The translations under genes were made by a program, and so were the position numbers. The notes beneath the pieces are model-generated. The model was not told the DNA's origin and made no database searches. It saw only the letters and a list, made by a program, of their open reading frames with translations. This document shows, in pieces, positions 35,158 to 42,660 of a stretch of DNA of 64,000 bases. Source of the stretch: Rubrivivax benzoatilyticus JA2 = ATCC BAA-35 (GTDB lineage Bacteria > Pseudomonadota > Gammaproteobacteria > Burkholderiales > Burkholderiaceae_C); contig NZ_AEWG01000074.1 in the NCBI RefSeq assembly GCF_000190375.1, forward strand, positions 1-64,000, given 5' to 3'. Within the stretch, counting starts at the first letter, position 1. Each line of letters opens with the position of its first letter.

Positions 35158-38100
35158 TTACCGCTCCAGCAGTGCCGCGCGTGCGGCCTCGCGCCGCGCC
35201 CGCGCCGCGACGCGTGGCGACGCCACCAGGGCGCGGGCGGCCAGCGTCCACATCGTGCGCGGCGCCAGGTCGATGGGCCGCGGCGCCGTCCGGGCCAGCA
35301 AGGTGCGCGCCTCGGCGGCCGCGGTCTCGGCGTCGCCGGCATCGCCTGTGTCGAGCAGGCAGCCGATGCGCAGCCAGCCGTAACGCGCGGCGTTGGCGTG
35401 CTGCTCGACCGCGTGCGCCTGTGCCTGCAGCCCGGCCAGCCCGGCAGCGGCCAACGGTGCCGGGCCGGCGAGCAGGCGCTCGGCCTGCAGCGCGAGGCTC
35501 TGCACCGGGTCGCCGGTGGCACCCAGCACGGCCTCGCCGGCGGCCAGCGCCGGTGCCGGGTCCTGGCTGCGTGCGCGTGCGATGCGCGCCGCCAGCACGT
35601 GGTGCCGGGCGGCGATGAACGGCGGGGTCTGTGCCGTCGGCGCCACCAGACAGGCCGCGGCGGCGTCGGCATCGCCGCGCATCAGCTCGCCGCCGGCCAT
35701 CGCGTTGGCGGCGATGACCGGCCACAGCGAGGCGCCGCCGCAGCGCTCGAAGGCGTCCCGCGCGCGTGCGATCGCGGCCAGCGCCTCGGCGATGCGGCCC
35801 AGCCCCAGCAGCACGTAGCCGTGGTTCAGGTCGACGTTGGCGCCGTGCACGCCGTCGGCCGGGCCGAGCTGGGCGCGAAGGTCGAGCGCCGCCTCGGCCG
35901 CGGCGAGCGCGTCGCCGTAGCGGCCCAGGCTGACCAGCAGGCTGGCCATGTTGCTGCTGCAGGTGCAGGCCTCCATCAGGTCGCCGGCGCGGCGGGCGAG
36001 CACGATGCAGCGCGCCAGCACACGCGTGCATTCGGCCAGCCGCCCGGCGCGGTGCAGCACCCAGCTGCGTGTGGACAGATAGGCGAAACGCTGGGCCGGC
36101 GCCGCCGCCAGCAGCGGCGCGGCCTGCTCCAGACCGTGCAGCGCCTGCGCCATGCGGCCGAACTGCACCTGCGTCGTCGCCAGGTGTTGCGCGGCGCGCA
36201 GCTCGGCCGCGGCGTCGCCACGGCGCCGCGCCAGCGCCAGCGCCTGCTCGGCCAGCGGCAGTGCCGCCTCGTAGTCGCCGGCGACCTGCAGCACGCCGAG
36301 GTGCACGACGAGCACCGCCAGACGCTGGCCTTCGTCCTGCGCTTTCTCGAGCAGGGCGGCCGTCTGCCGGCTCACGGCTTCGGGACCGGTGGTGAAGAGC
36401 CGGGCCTCGACGCTGTCCAGCCGGTCGGCGAGCGCCGCGTCGGCACGGCCGCAGGCCTCCCAGGCGGCGATCGCGTGGTCCCAGAGCGTGGTTTCCTCCA
36501 GCGGCCGGGCACGCCGGCGCGCCTCGAGCGCCGCCGCGCGCCATTGCGCCGCGGCCAGCTCTGGGCGGCCGGCCTGCTGCCAGTGGTGGGCCAGCCGACG
36601 CGCCGGCACCGGTTGCTGCGCCAGCCAGGCGGCGGCACGGCCGTGAAGCCAGGCGCGCAGCGGCGCGGGCAGCGCGTCGCGCACGGCGGCACGCACCAGG
36701 TCGTGCAGCTGGCCCTGCGCGTCCAGCCACTGACTGGCCTGCAGCGTGCGCACCGCCGGTGACCAGTCCAGCGGCATGCCGCCCAGCATCGCCGCGGCGT
36801 CGCCCAGCGTCAGCGGCCTCTCGAGCACCGCCGCGACGCCGGCGAGCTGGCGCGCCGCCTCGGGCAGGGCCTGCAGCCGTGCCTGGACGACGGCAGCGGC
36901 GCCGGCCGGGGCGCTGCCGGGGTCGAAGGCCGTGCCGGGCTGCTCGTGCAGCGCGCGCAGCGTCTCCAGCACGAACAGCGGGATGCCGCCGGTGTAGCGC
37001 AGCAGGGCGTCGGCATCGGCGGCCGTGCCGTCGGCGACGTCGGCCAGCAACTGCTGCAGCTGCGCGGCGTCCAGCGGCTGCAGCGGGAGGTGGCGCGGCG
37101 GGTCGGACGCGGCCATCCAGCGCACCAGCGCCGGCGGCTGCTCGCCGCTGCGCACCGCCAGCCAGCACGGCAGACCGTCGCCGGCCAGCGCCGGCAGCAG
37201 CTCCAGCGTCGCGGCGTCGGCCTGGTGCACGTCGTCGAAGGCCAGCAGGCGCAGCGGCGTGCGCCCCGGCGGCGGCCGCAGCGCCTGGGCCAGCGCCCGC
37301 TGCAGGCGCAGCGCATCGAGCCGGGGCGGGGCCTCGGCGCCGAGTTCGGGCAGCAGTGCCGAGAGTTCACGCCGCGCCCAGCCGGGCAGGGCCTGCGGGC
37401 CGTCGGGCCAGGGCGCGTCGCTGTCGAACCAGAGCCGCGCCAGCAGCCGCGCGAGCAGCGCGTAAGGCCGTTCGGCGTCGCCCGGCCGCGCCGCCAGCCG
37501 CAGCACGCCGTCGTGCGGCTGCAGGAAGTCGGCGAGCAGGCGGGTCTTGCCGAGCCCGGCGGCGCCTTCGACGAGCAGCGTCGCCGCGTCGCGCCAGGCG
37601 GCGTCCAGCAGCTGCCAGGCAGATTCGCGGCCGACCAGGCGCGGCGGCCGCCGCAGCACCGGCGGCAACGGCCTCGGGGCGCGGCGTGGCGCCTCACCCT
37701 GGCGCAGGCTGGCGGCCAGCGCGGCGGTTTCGTCGTCGGGCAGTTCGCCCAGCTCGGCGTCCAGGCGTTCGGCGAAGCGGCGGTAGACCTCGATCGCCGC
37801 GCCGAGATCACCGCGAAGATGGTGCAGCCGCATCAGCCGGCGCGCGGCGTGGTCCGACAGCGGCTCGTATTCGGCCAGGCGCTGCGCCAGCAGCAGCGCA
37901 GCGGCCAGACGCTGTTCGGCCTCGAGCGTGCTGGCCACACGCGCCAGCGCCTGGGCGCGCAGCAGGCGCCAGCGTTCACGCGCCTGCGTCAGCCAGCGTT
38001 CGACCTCGGGGCAGTCGTCGAAGGCGAGCCCTTCCAGCCAGTCGCCGTCCAGCGCCGAGGCGTCGGCGGCCAGCGCGCCGTCGGGGTCGAGTGCCGGGTG

Positions 38101-38421
38101 TCGGAGTGCGGCAGCCGGGCGCAGGCGCTCGTCGCCGTCGATGACGGGCTGCCCGGCGCAGCGGGCCAGGCGAAAGCGCCGCTGGCGCAGGCTGGCGAGC
38201 GCACGCGCGGGGTCGGCCCCGGGCCACAGCCAGCGCGCCAACTGCTCGCGCGAGGCGCTGCCGTCGAGCGCCAGGATGGCCAGCAGCGCGGCGTCCTTGC
38301 GGCTGAGCTCGTGCGCCACGGCGCCGGCATGCAGCCGGTGCCGGCGCAGCAGTTCGAGCCGCAGCACAGGCGCGGGCGAGGGCGGAGGCGGCGTCGCCGC
38401 AGGGCCGTCCGGCGTCGTCAT
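35158..38421 (-). CDS. Large BTAD/SARP-like activator with ATPase and TPR domains
   Basis: 1087 residues. An N-terminal winged-helix-like segment (LELLRRHRLHAGAVAHELSRKDAALLAILALDG) is followed by a BTAD-type helical repeat (residues about 130-235), an AAA/STAND ATPase with Walker A EGAAGLGKT near 295 and a Walker-B-like LLAFDDVHQAD, and a long C-terminal TPR-like region (residues 560-1080). The layout matches AfsR/SARP- and MalT-like activators, which bind DNA and oligomerise on a signal. The signal is unknown. No Shine-Dalgarno is seen; CAGAAT lies seven bases before ATG 38421. Genes on either side share the strand and lack known function. Confidence 0.82.
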   Translation of the reverse strand: MTTPDGPAATPPPPSPAPVLRLELLRRHRLHAGAVAHELSRKDAALLAILALDGSASREQLARWLWPGADPARALASLRQRRFRLARCAGQPVIDGDERLRPAAALRHPALDPDGALAADASALDGDWLEGLAFDDCPEVERWLTQARERWRLLRAQALARVASTLEAEQRLAAALLLAQRLAEYEPLSDHAARRLMRLHHLRGDLGAAIEVYRRFAERLDAELGELPDDETAALAASLRQGEAPRRAPRPLPPVLRRPPRLVGRESAWQLLDAAWRDAATLLVEGAAGLGKTRLLADFLQPHDGVLRLAARPGDAERPYALLARLLARLWFDSDAPWPDGPQALPGWARRELSALLPELGAEAPPRLDALRLQRALAQALRPPPGRTPLRLLAFDDVHQADAATLELLPALAGDGLPCWLAVRSGEQPPALVRWMAASDPPRHLPLQPLDAAQLQQLLADVADGTAADADALLRYTGGIPLFVLETLRALHEQPGTAFDPGSAPAGAAAVVQARLQALPEAARQLAGVAAVLERPLTLGDAAAMLGGMPLDWSPAVRTLQASQWLDAQGQLHDLVRAAVRDALPAPLRAWLHGRAAAWLAQQPVPARRLAHHWQQAGRPELAAAQWRAAALEARRRARPLEETTLWDHAIAAWEACGRADAALADRLDSVEARLFTTGPEAVSRQTAALLEKAQDEGQRLAVLVVHLGVLQVAGDYEAALPLAEQALALARRRGDAAAELRAAQHLATTQVQFGRMAQALHGLEQAAPLLAAAPAQRFAYLSTRSWVLHRAGRLAECTRVLARCIVLARRAGDLMEACTCSSNMASLLVSLGRYGDALAAAEAALDLRAQLGPADGVHGANVDLNHGYVLLGLGRIAEALAAIARARDAFERCGGASLWPVIAANAMAGGELMRGDADAAAACLVAPTAQTPPFIAARHHVLAARIARARSQDPAPALAAGEAVLGATGDPVQSLALQAERLLAGPAPLAAAGLAGLQAQAHAVEQHANAARYGWLRIGCLLDTGDAGDAETAAAEARTLLARTAPRPIDLAPRTMWTLAARALVASPRVAARARREAARAALLER

Positions 38422-38478
38422 GGCGCCGATTCTGGCCAGCGCGGCGCGCTGCGCCTACCGCGCGATCCGGCGGTGGGT

Positions 38479-38847
38479 TCAGCGCGTCAGGACGCGGCTG
38501 GACAGGAAGTCGGTGGCCGGGGCGCCGCAGCGAAACAGCGTGTCCAGGCTGGCGCGCAGCAGCGGCTCGAGCGCCGACTGGCCGGCGTCGGCCAGCGCCT
38601 CGAACACGGTGCCGCGCAGCAGCCACAGGTCCGACGGCTGCTCGGCGGCCCGGATCTGGCGGCGCACCCATTCGGCGTGCGAGCCTTCCAGGCCTTCGAC
38701 GGCGGTGAGGAAGTCGTGTTTGGTCGTCACGAAGGCCCGGCGCTCGGCCAGCCGCGCCAGGCGCGGGCCGGCGAGCGCGACCGCCCCGACCACCGGGTGG
38801 ACCGCGATCGGCGCACGGGCGACGGAGCGCAGGGTGAGCGTGTTCAT
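38479..38847 (-). CDS. Small protein, paralogue of the overlapping upstream gene
   Basis: 122 residues, no signal or clear membrane helix. The core, FLTAVEGLEGSHAEWVRRQI, then PSDLWLLRGTVFEAL, matches in pattern the protein encoded just upstream (FLDSLHDLAGADVGRLAERI, then LRELWHLRADVYRVV). The start at 38847 overlaps the upstream stop as ATGA. Function unknown. The frame is open beyond the start but overlaps the partner gene there. Confidence 0.68.
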   Translation of the reverse strand: MNTLTLRSVARAPIAVHPVVGAVALAGPRLARLAERRAFVTTKHDFLTAVEGLEGSHAEWVRRQIRAAEQPSDLWLLRGTVFEALADAGQSALEPLLRASLDTLFRCGAPATDFLSSRVLTR

Positions 38848-39257
38848 GGCGCTTTCAGCCGGTTGCGGCCGCGCTTGGGGAAGTGGGCGTTCAGGCGGGT
38901 GACGCGGCGCTCGGCCTCCGACTGGCTGCGGTGCAGCGCGACGACACGGTAGACGTCGGCCCGCAGGTGCCACAGTTCACGCAGCGTGCGGGCCTGGCCG
39001 ATGCGCTCGGCGAGCCGGCCGACGTCAGCCCCGGCGAGATCGTGCAGGCTGTCCAGGAACTGCTGCCGCGCCTGCGGCAACTGGCTCAGCGGCGGCGCCG
39101 CGTCCTTGGCCGCGGGGGCCGTCAACCAGAAGACGAAGCGGTCCCAGGCGGCCGTCGGCGCGGTGCGCAACGACGGCGGCGGCACCGGGGTGCGACCGAA
39201 ACCTGCGTTGTCCGCTTGATGCGAGGTGTTCCAGGGCGACATGCTCGAACTGGTCAT
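38844..39257 (-). CDS. Small protein, paralogue of the overlapping downstream gene
   Basis: 137 residues. Residues 85-130 hold the same FL-x-SLxxLAG ... LWHLRADVY pattern as the next gene, followed by a basic tail (RRVTRLNAHFPKRGRNRLK). ATG 39257 is chosen (MTSSSMSPWNTS); it has no clear ribosome site. The pattern looks faintly like phasins or other helical-bundle proteins, but I cannot assign it. It opens the minus-strand cassette that includes the SARP-like activator. Confidence 0.65.
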   Translation of the reverse strand: MTSSSMSPWNTSHQADNAGFGRTPVPPPSLRTAPTAAWDRFVFWLTAPAAKDAAPPLSQLPQARQQFLDSLHDLAGADVGRLAERIGQARTLRELWHLRADVYRVVALHRSQSEAERRVTRLNAHFPKRGRNRLKAP

Positions 39258-39532
39258 GAGCGTGATATCGGCCACGAATGGCGCTGCTTGAGTCCATTGT
39301 GTGCGGCTCGACCCAGGTTTAAGCGCCGAACAGCGTGGCCGATGCCGGTCAGTTCTGCGTGAGCCACGCGCACGTGGCCGCGGCGCCGGCTGCACGCCGA
39401 CGCGGCGCGATGCCGGCCACGCAGCCCCGGCAGGCGGGGGATCGGACGCGGCGGTCAGGCGCGGCGATCAGGCGCGGCAGTCTGACCCGGTATGGCAGGA
39501 CTCGCCGCGATCAGCAAAACCTGCCGACGGTT
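39258..39532. other. Intergenic region with a 13-bp tandem repeat
   Basis: 275 bp without a convincing gene. It should contain the promoter for the small-paralogue cassette; GATATC at 39264-39269 is the only -10-like candidate. At 39447-39485 a 13-bp unit (CGCGGCGGTCAGG) is repeated three times with changes. Confidence 0.5.
39447..39485. repeat. Three 13-bp tandem repeats
   Basis: Units CGCGGCGGTCAGG, CGCGGCGATCAGG and CGCGGCAGTCTGA lie head to tail downstream of the Cdd1-type gene. The core GCGGTCA is shared with the 16-bp repeats at 51201-51281. Confidence 0.55.
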
Positions 39533-39910
39533 TCAGACGACGCCGTGCCGGGCCTTGCGTTCAGCGGTGTAGCTCCACCACGGGCGCGGCTCGGCGCCAC
39601 GCATGAAGTCGACGGCGGCCATGAAGGTGTCGAGCACGCAGGGGTCCTGCCGCTTGCCGGTGGCGTCGCAGAGCGCGCGGTACAGCGCCAGCGCGTCGTG
39701 TTCGGCCAGTTCGCGCGGGTGCTGGATGCCGAGCAGGCGCAGGTCACCGGCAATCGACGGGCCGATGTTGGGCAGTTGTTCGAGCAGCTCGCACTCGTCG
39801 GCCGTGCGCGCCTTCAGCGGCCGCGGCGCCTTGGGGGCGCGCGGCGGGCGGGCCGGCCCCGGCAGCGGCGGCGCCGAAGGCAGCGTGCGACGGGCGTAGG
39901 GCGCGGCCAT
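39533..39910 (-). CDS. Cdd1-family helix-hairpin-helix protein
   Basis: 125 residues: a basic Pro-rich N-terminus followed by the Cdd1/'pathogenicity locus' domain, with LEQLPNIGPSIAGDLRLLGI (helix-hairpin-helix), ALYRALCDATGKRQDPCVLDTFMAAVDF and PWWSYTAERKA. Relatives have been called mitomycin resistance proteins. A GTG at 39919 overlaps the lexA stop (GTGA); ATG 39910 gives a slightly shorter protein and either could be the start. The tight link to lexA suggests a DNA-damage role. Confidence 0.82.
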   Translation of the reverse strand: MAAPYARRTLPSAPPLPGPARPPRAPKAPRPLKARTADECELLEQLPNIGPSIAGDLRLLGIQHPRELAEHDALALYRALCDATGKRQDPCVLDTFMAAVDFMRGAEPRPWWSYTAERKARHGVV

Positions 39911-39915
39911 CACGC

Positions 39916-40611
39916 TCACATCAGCATCGTGTTGCGGATCAGGCCGACCGCGATGCCTTCGAGCTCGAAACCCTGGTCGCTGCCTGCCAGCGGCACGACG
40001 ATGGTCTGGAAGTCGGGGTTCTCGGGGATCAGCTCGATCGCCGCCTTGGTGCGGCGGAAACGCTTGACGGTGACGTCGTCGCCCAGCCGCGCGACGACGA
40101 TCTGGCCGTTCTTGGCCTCGTGCGCCTTCTGCACCGCGAGCAGGTCGCCGTCCATGATGCCGGCGTCGCGCATGCTCATGCCGCGCACCTTCAGCAGGTA
40201 GTCGGGCTTGCGCTGGAACAGCGAGGCCTCGACGACGAAGCTCTGGTCGATGTGTTCCTGCGCCAGGATCGGGCTGCCGGCGGCGACGCGGCCCACGAGC
40301 GGCAGCGTCAGCTGCGCCAGGCTGGGCAGCGGCAGGCTGAACTGCTTGCCGTGCTGCGACAGGCGCGCCTCGGCCAGCGCGCGCAGTGTGTCAGACTTCA
40401 GCCGGATGCCACGCGAGGTGTTGCCGACGAGTTCGATGACACCTTTGCGGGCGAGCGCCTGCAGGTGCTCCTCGGCCGCGTTGGCCGAACGGAAGCCCAG
40501 CTCGGCGGCGATCTCGGCCCGGGTGGGCGGGGCGCCGGTGCGCTCGATCGCGCTTTGCACGAGGTCGAGGATCTGCTGCTGTCGCGGCGTGAGCTTGGGG
40601 CTGTCGTCCAT
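39916..40611 (-). CDS. lexA: LexA repressor
   Basis: SOS repressor and self-cleaving protease. Length from ATG 40611 is 231 residues. N-terminal winged helix: [20 protein letters not shown] and [13 protein letters not shown]. The cleavage site Ala-Gly is in VGRVAAGSP, the catalytic serine in [15 protein letters not shown] and the lysine in [10 protein letters not shown]. The frame extends to 40653, but that would read through the operators, and the family usually begins MDDSPKL. Two LexA-like boxes lie upstream. A Cdd1-family gene overlaps its stop. Confidence 0.95.
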   Translation of the reverse strand: MDDSPKLTPRQQQILDLVQSAIERTGAPPTRAEIAAELGFRSANAAEEHLQALARKGVIELVGNTSRGIRLKSDTLRALAEARLSQHGKQFSLPLPSLAQLTLPLVGRVAAGSPILAQEHIDQSFVVEASLFQRKPDYLLKVRGMSMRDAGIMDGDLLAVQKAHEAKNGQIVVARLGDDVTVKRFRRTKAAIELIPENPDFQTIVVPLAGSDQGFELEGIAVGLIRNTMLM

Positions 40612-40632
40612 CGCGTGATCCGGTCTTTGAGA

Positions 40633-40668
40633 CTGGAGATTCATCCAGATCACTGTATTTTCATCCAG
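40633..40668. promoter_or_regulatory. Two LexA-like operators, 20 bp apart
   Basis: CTGGAGATTCATCCAG (40633-40648) and CTGTATTTTCATCCAG (40653-40668) both fit the 16-bp CTG-N10-CAG SOS frame. Their start-to-start distance is 20 bp, two helical turns. They lie between lexA (minus) and the asparaginase gene (plus) and could control both. Confidence 0.75.
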
Positions 40669-40679
40669 AGGACCACGGA

Positions 40680-41624
40680 ATGCAAAGCGAATCGCGTGTC
40701 GTCGCGCTCGTCGCCACCGGCGGCACGATCGCCGGCACGGCCGCCCGCGGCGACGATCTCGTCGGCTACGACGCCGGCGCGCTGTCGGCCGAACAGCTGA
40801 CCGCGGCGGTGCCGGCGCTGGCCGGCGAGGCGCTGGAGACCTGGACGCTGGCGCGGCTGGACAGCTGCGACATGGACCACGCGACCTGGGCGCTGCTGCG
40901 CCGCGAACTGCAGTCGCGGCTGGCGCGGCCGGAGGTCGCCGGCGTCGTCGTCACGCACGGCACCGACACGCTGGAGGAGACCGCCTGGTTCCTGCACCGC
41001 ACGCTGGCCGCGCCCAAGCCGGTGGTGCTGACCGCGGCGATGCGCCCGGCCAGCGCGCCGTCGCCCGACGGCCCGCAGAACCTGCTCGACGCCGTGCGGC
41101 TGGCGCGAGAACCCGGCGCCCGCGGCGTGCTGGTCGCCTTCGGCGGCAAGGTCTGGGCGGGCGGTGAGCTGCGCAAGCTGCACGGCTGGCAGCTGGACGC
41201 CTTCTCCGCCGGTGATGCCGGTGCGCTGGCGCTGGTCGAGGACGGAGTCTTCCGCCGGCTGCGAGACTGGCCGGCGCCTGAGCTGCATCGCGCCCCGGTC
41301 GGCGAGGTGCCGCCCGGCGCATGGCCGCGGGTCGAGATCGTCACCAGCCACGCTGGCGCCAGCGGCCGCATCGTCGATGGGCTGGTGGCCGACGGGGTGG
41401 ACGGCCTGGTGATCGCCGGCACCGGCAACGGCACGGTGCATACGGCGCTGCGCGAGGCGGCGGCGCGGGCATTGGCGGCAGGGGTGGCCGTGGTGCGCGC
41501 CTCGCGCTGCCTGGCGGGCGGCGTCGTCGGCACGACCGACGGCGCCTTGCCGCACTACGGCGCGGCGACGCCGGCGCAGGCCCGCATCGAGCTGATGCTG
41601 GACCTGCTGGCGCGCCGCACCTGA
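40680..41624 (+). CDS. L-asparaginase
   Basis: Hydrolyses asparagine to aspartate and ammonia. 314 residues, no signal peptide, so probably cytoplasmic. The two catalytic threonine motifs are present: [11 protein letters not shown] near the N-terminus and [17 protein letters not shown] near residue 95, followed by TAAMRP. ATG 40680 follows AGAGGACCACGG. It is divergent from lexA, with tandem LexA-like boxes ending 11 bp before its start codon, so it may be SOS-responsive. Convergent with ohr (7-bp gap). Confidence 0.92.
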   Translation: MQSESRVVALVATGGTIAGTAARGDDLVGYDAGALSAEQLTAAVPALAGEALETWTLARLDSCDMDHATWALLRRELQSRLARPEVAGVVVTHGTDTLEETAWFLHRTLAAPKPVVLTAAMRPASAPSPDGPQNLLDAVRLAREPGARGVLVAFGGKVWAGGELRKLHGWQLDAFSAGDAGALALVEDGVFRRLRDWPAPELHRAPVGEVPPGAWPRVEIVTSHAGASGRIVDGLVADGVDGLVIAGTGNGTVHTALREAAARALAAGVAVVRASRCLAGGVVGTTDGALPHYGAATPAQARIELMLDLLARRT

Positions 41625-41631
41625 TCCGCCG

Positions 41632-42066
<435 letters not shown>

Positions 42067-42103
42067 GGGAAGTCTCCTTGCAGTGGCGTCGTGAAGGGCG
42101 GCC

Positions 42104-42565
42104 TCAGGCCGCGCGGGGAAGGGATTCGTTGATGCGCCGGCGCAGCGCCTGAACACGCTCGACGAGCACGGCCAGTTCGGCGGCGTCGCAGTCGACGCCG
42201 GCCAGCAGCCGGCCTTGAAGCTCGACGGCCCGGTCTTGCAGCGCGACGCCGGCTTCGGTCGGCTCGACGTAGACGCGGCGCTGGTCGGCCTCGTCGCGCT
42301 CGCGGCGCACCAGACCGGCGCGTTCGAGCCGCCGCAGCAGCGGCGTCAGCGTGCCGGACTCCAGGTCCAGCCGCTCGCCGATGCCCGACACCGTCTGCCG
42401 GCCTTCGTGCCACAGCACGAGCATCACGAGGTACTGCGGGTAGGTCAGGCCCAGCGGGTCGAGCAGCGGCCGGTACAGCCGCGTCATCGCCAGCGAGCCC
42501 GCGTAGAGCGCGAAGCAGAGCTGGCGTTCCAGCGGCAGCAGGGCGGGGGCGTCGGTCGAGGCCAT
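42104..42565 (-). CDS. ohrR: MarR-family peroxide-sensing repressor OhrR
   Basis: 153 residues. The reactive cysteine near residue 17 sits in [13 protein letters not shown], the OhrR sensor position. The winged helix follows ([32 protein letters not shown]). Peroxide oxidises the cysteine and frees ohr. ATG 42565 is chosen; the frame is open to 42655 without a start signal there. TACAGT ends seven bases before the ATG and no Shine-Dalgarno is present, so the mRNA may be leaderless. A palindromic operator overlaps the promoter. Confidence 0.92.
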   Translation of the reverse strand: MASTDAPALLPLERQLCFALYAGSLAMTRLYRPLLDPLGLTYPQYLVMLVLWHEGRQTVSGIGERLDLESGTLTPLLRRLERAGLVRRERDEADQRRVYVEPTEAGVALQDRAVELQGRLLAGVDCDAAELAVLVERVQALRRRINESLPRAA

Positions 42566-42572
42566 GGGCCGC

Positions 42573-42609
42573 ACTGTAGACAGTTGCGCGCAACTCGGTT
42601 GCGCACAAC
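42573..42609 (-). promoter_or_regulatory. ohrR promoter with OhrR operators
   Basis: Minus-strand -10 TACAGT (42578-42573) is followed upstream by a perfect 14-bp palindrome, AGTTGCGCGCAACT (42582-42595), filling the spacer, and by a second imperfect site, GTTGCGCACAAC (42598-42609), centred 15 bp away. GTTGCGCA-type palindromes resemble known OhrR operators; the assignment rests on position and resemblance. Confidence 0.65.
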
Positions 42610-42660
42610 TTGATACGCCGACGGCACGAAGGGTCGAAGCCGGCGGCGCCGGCATCGACC

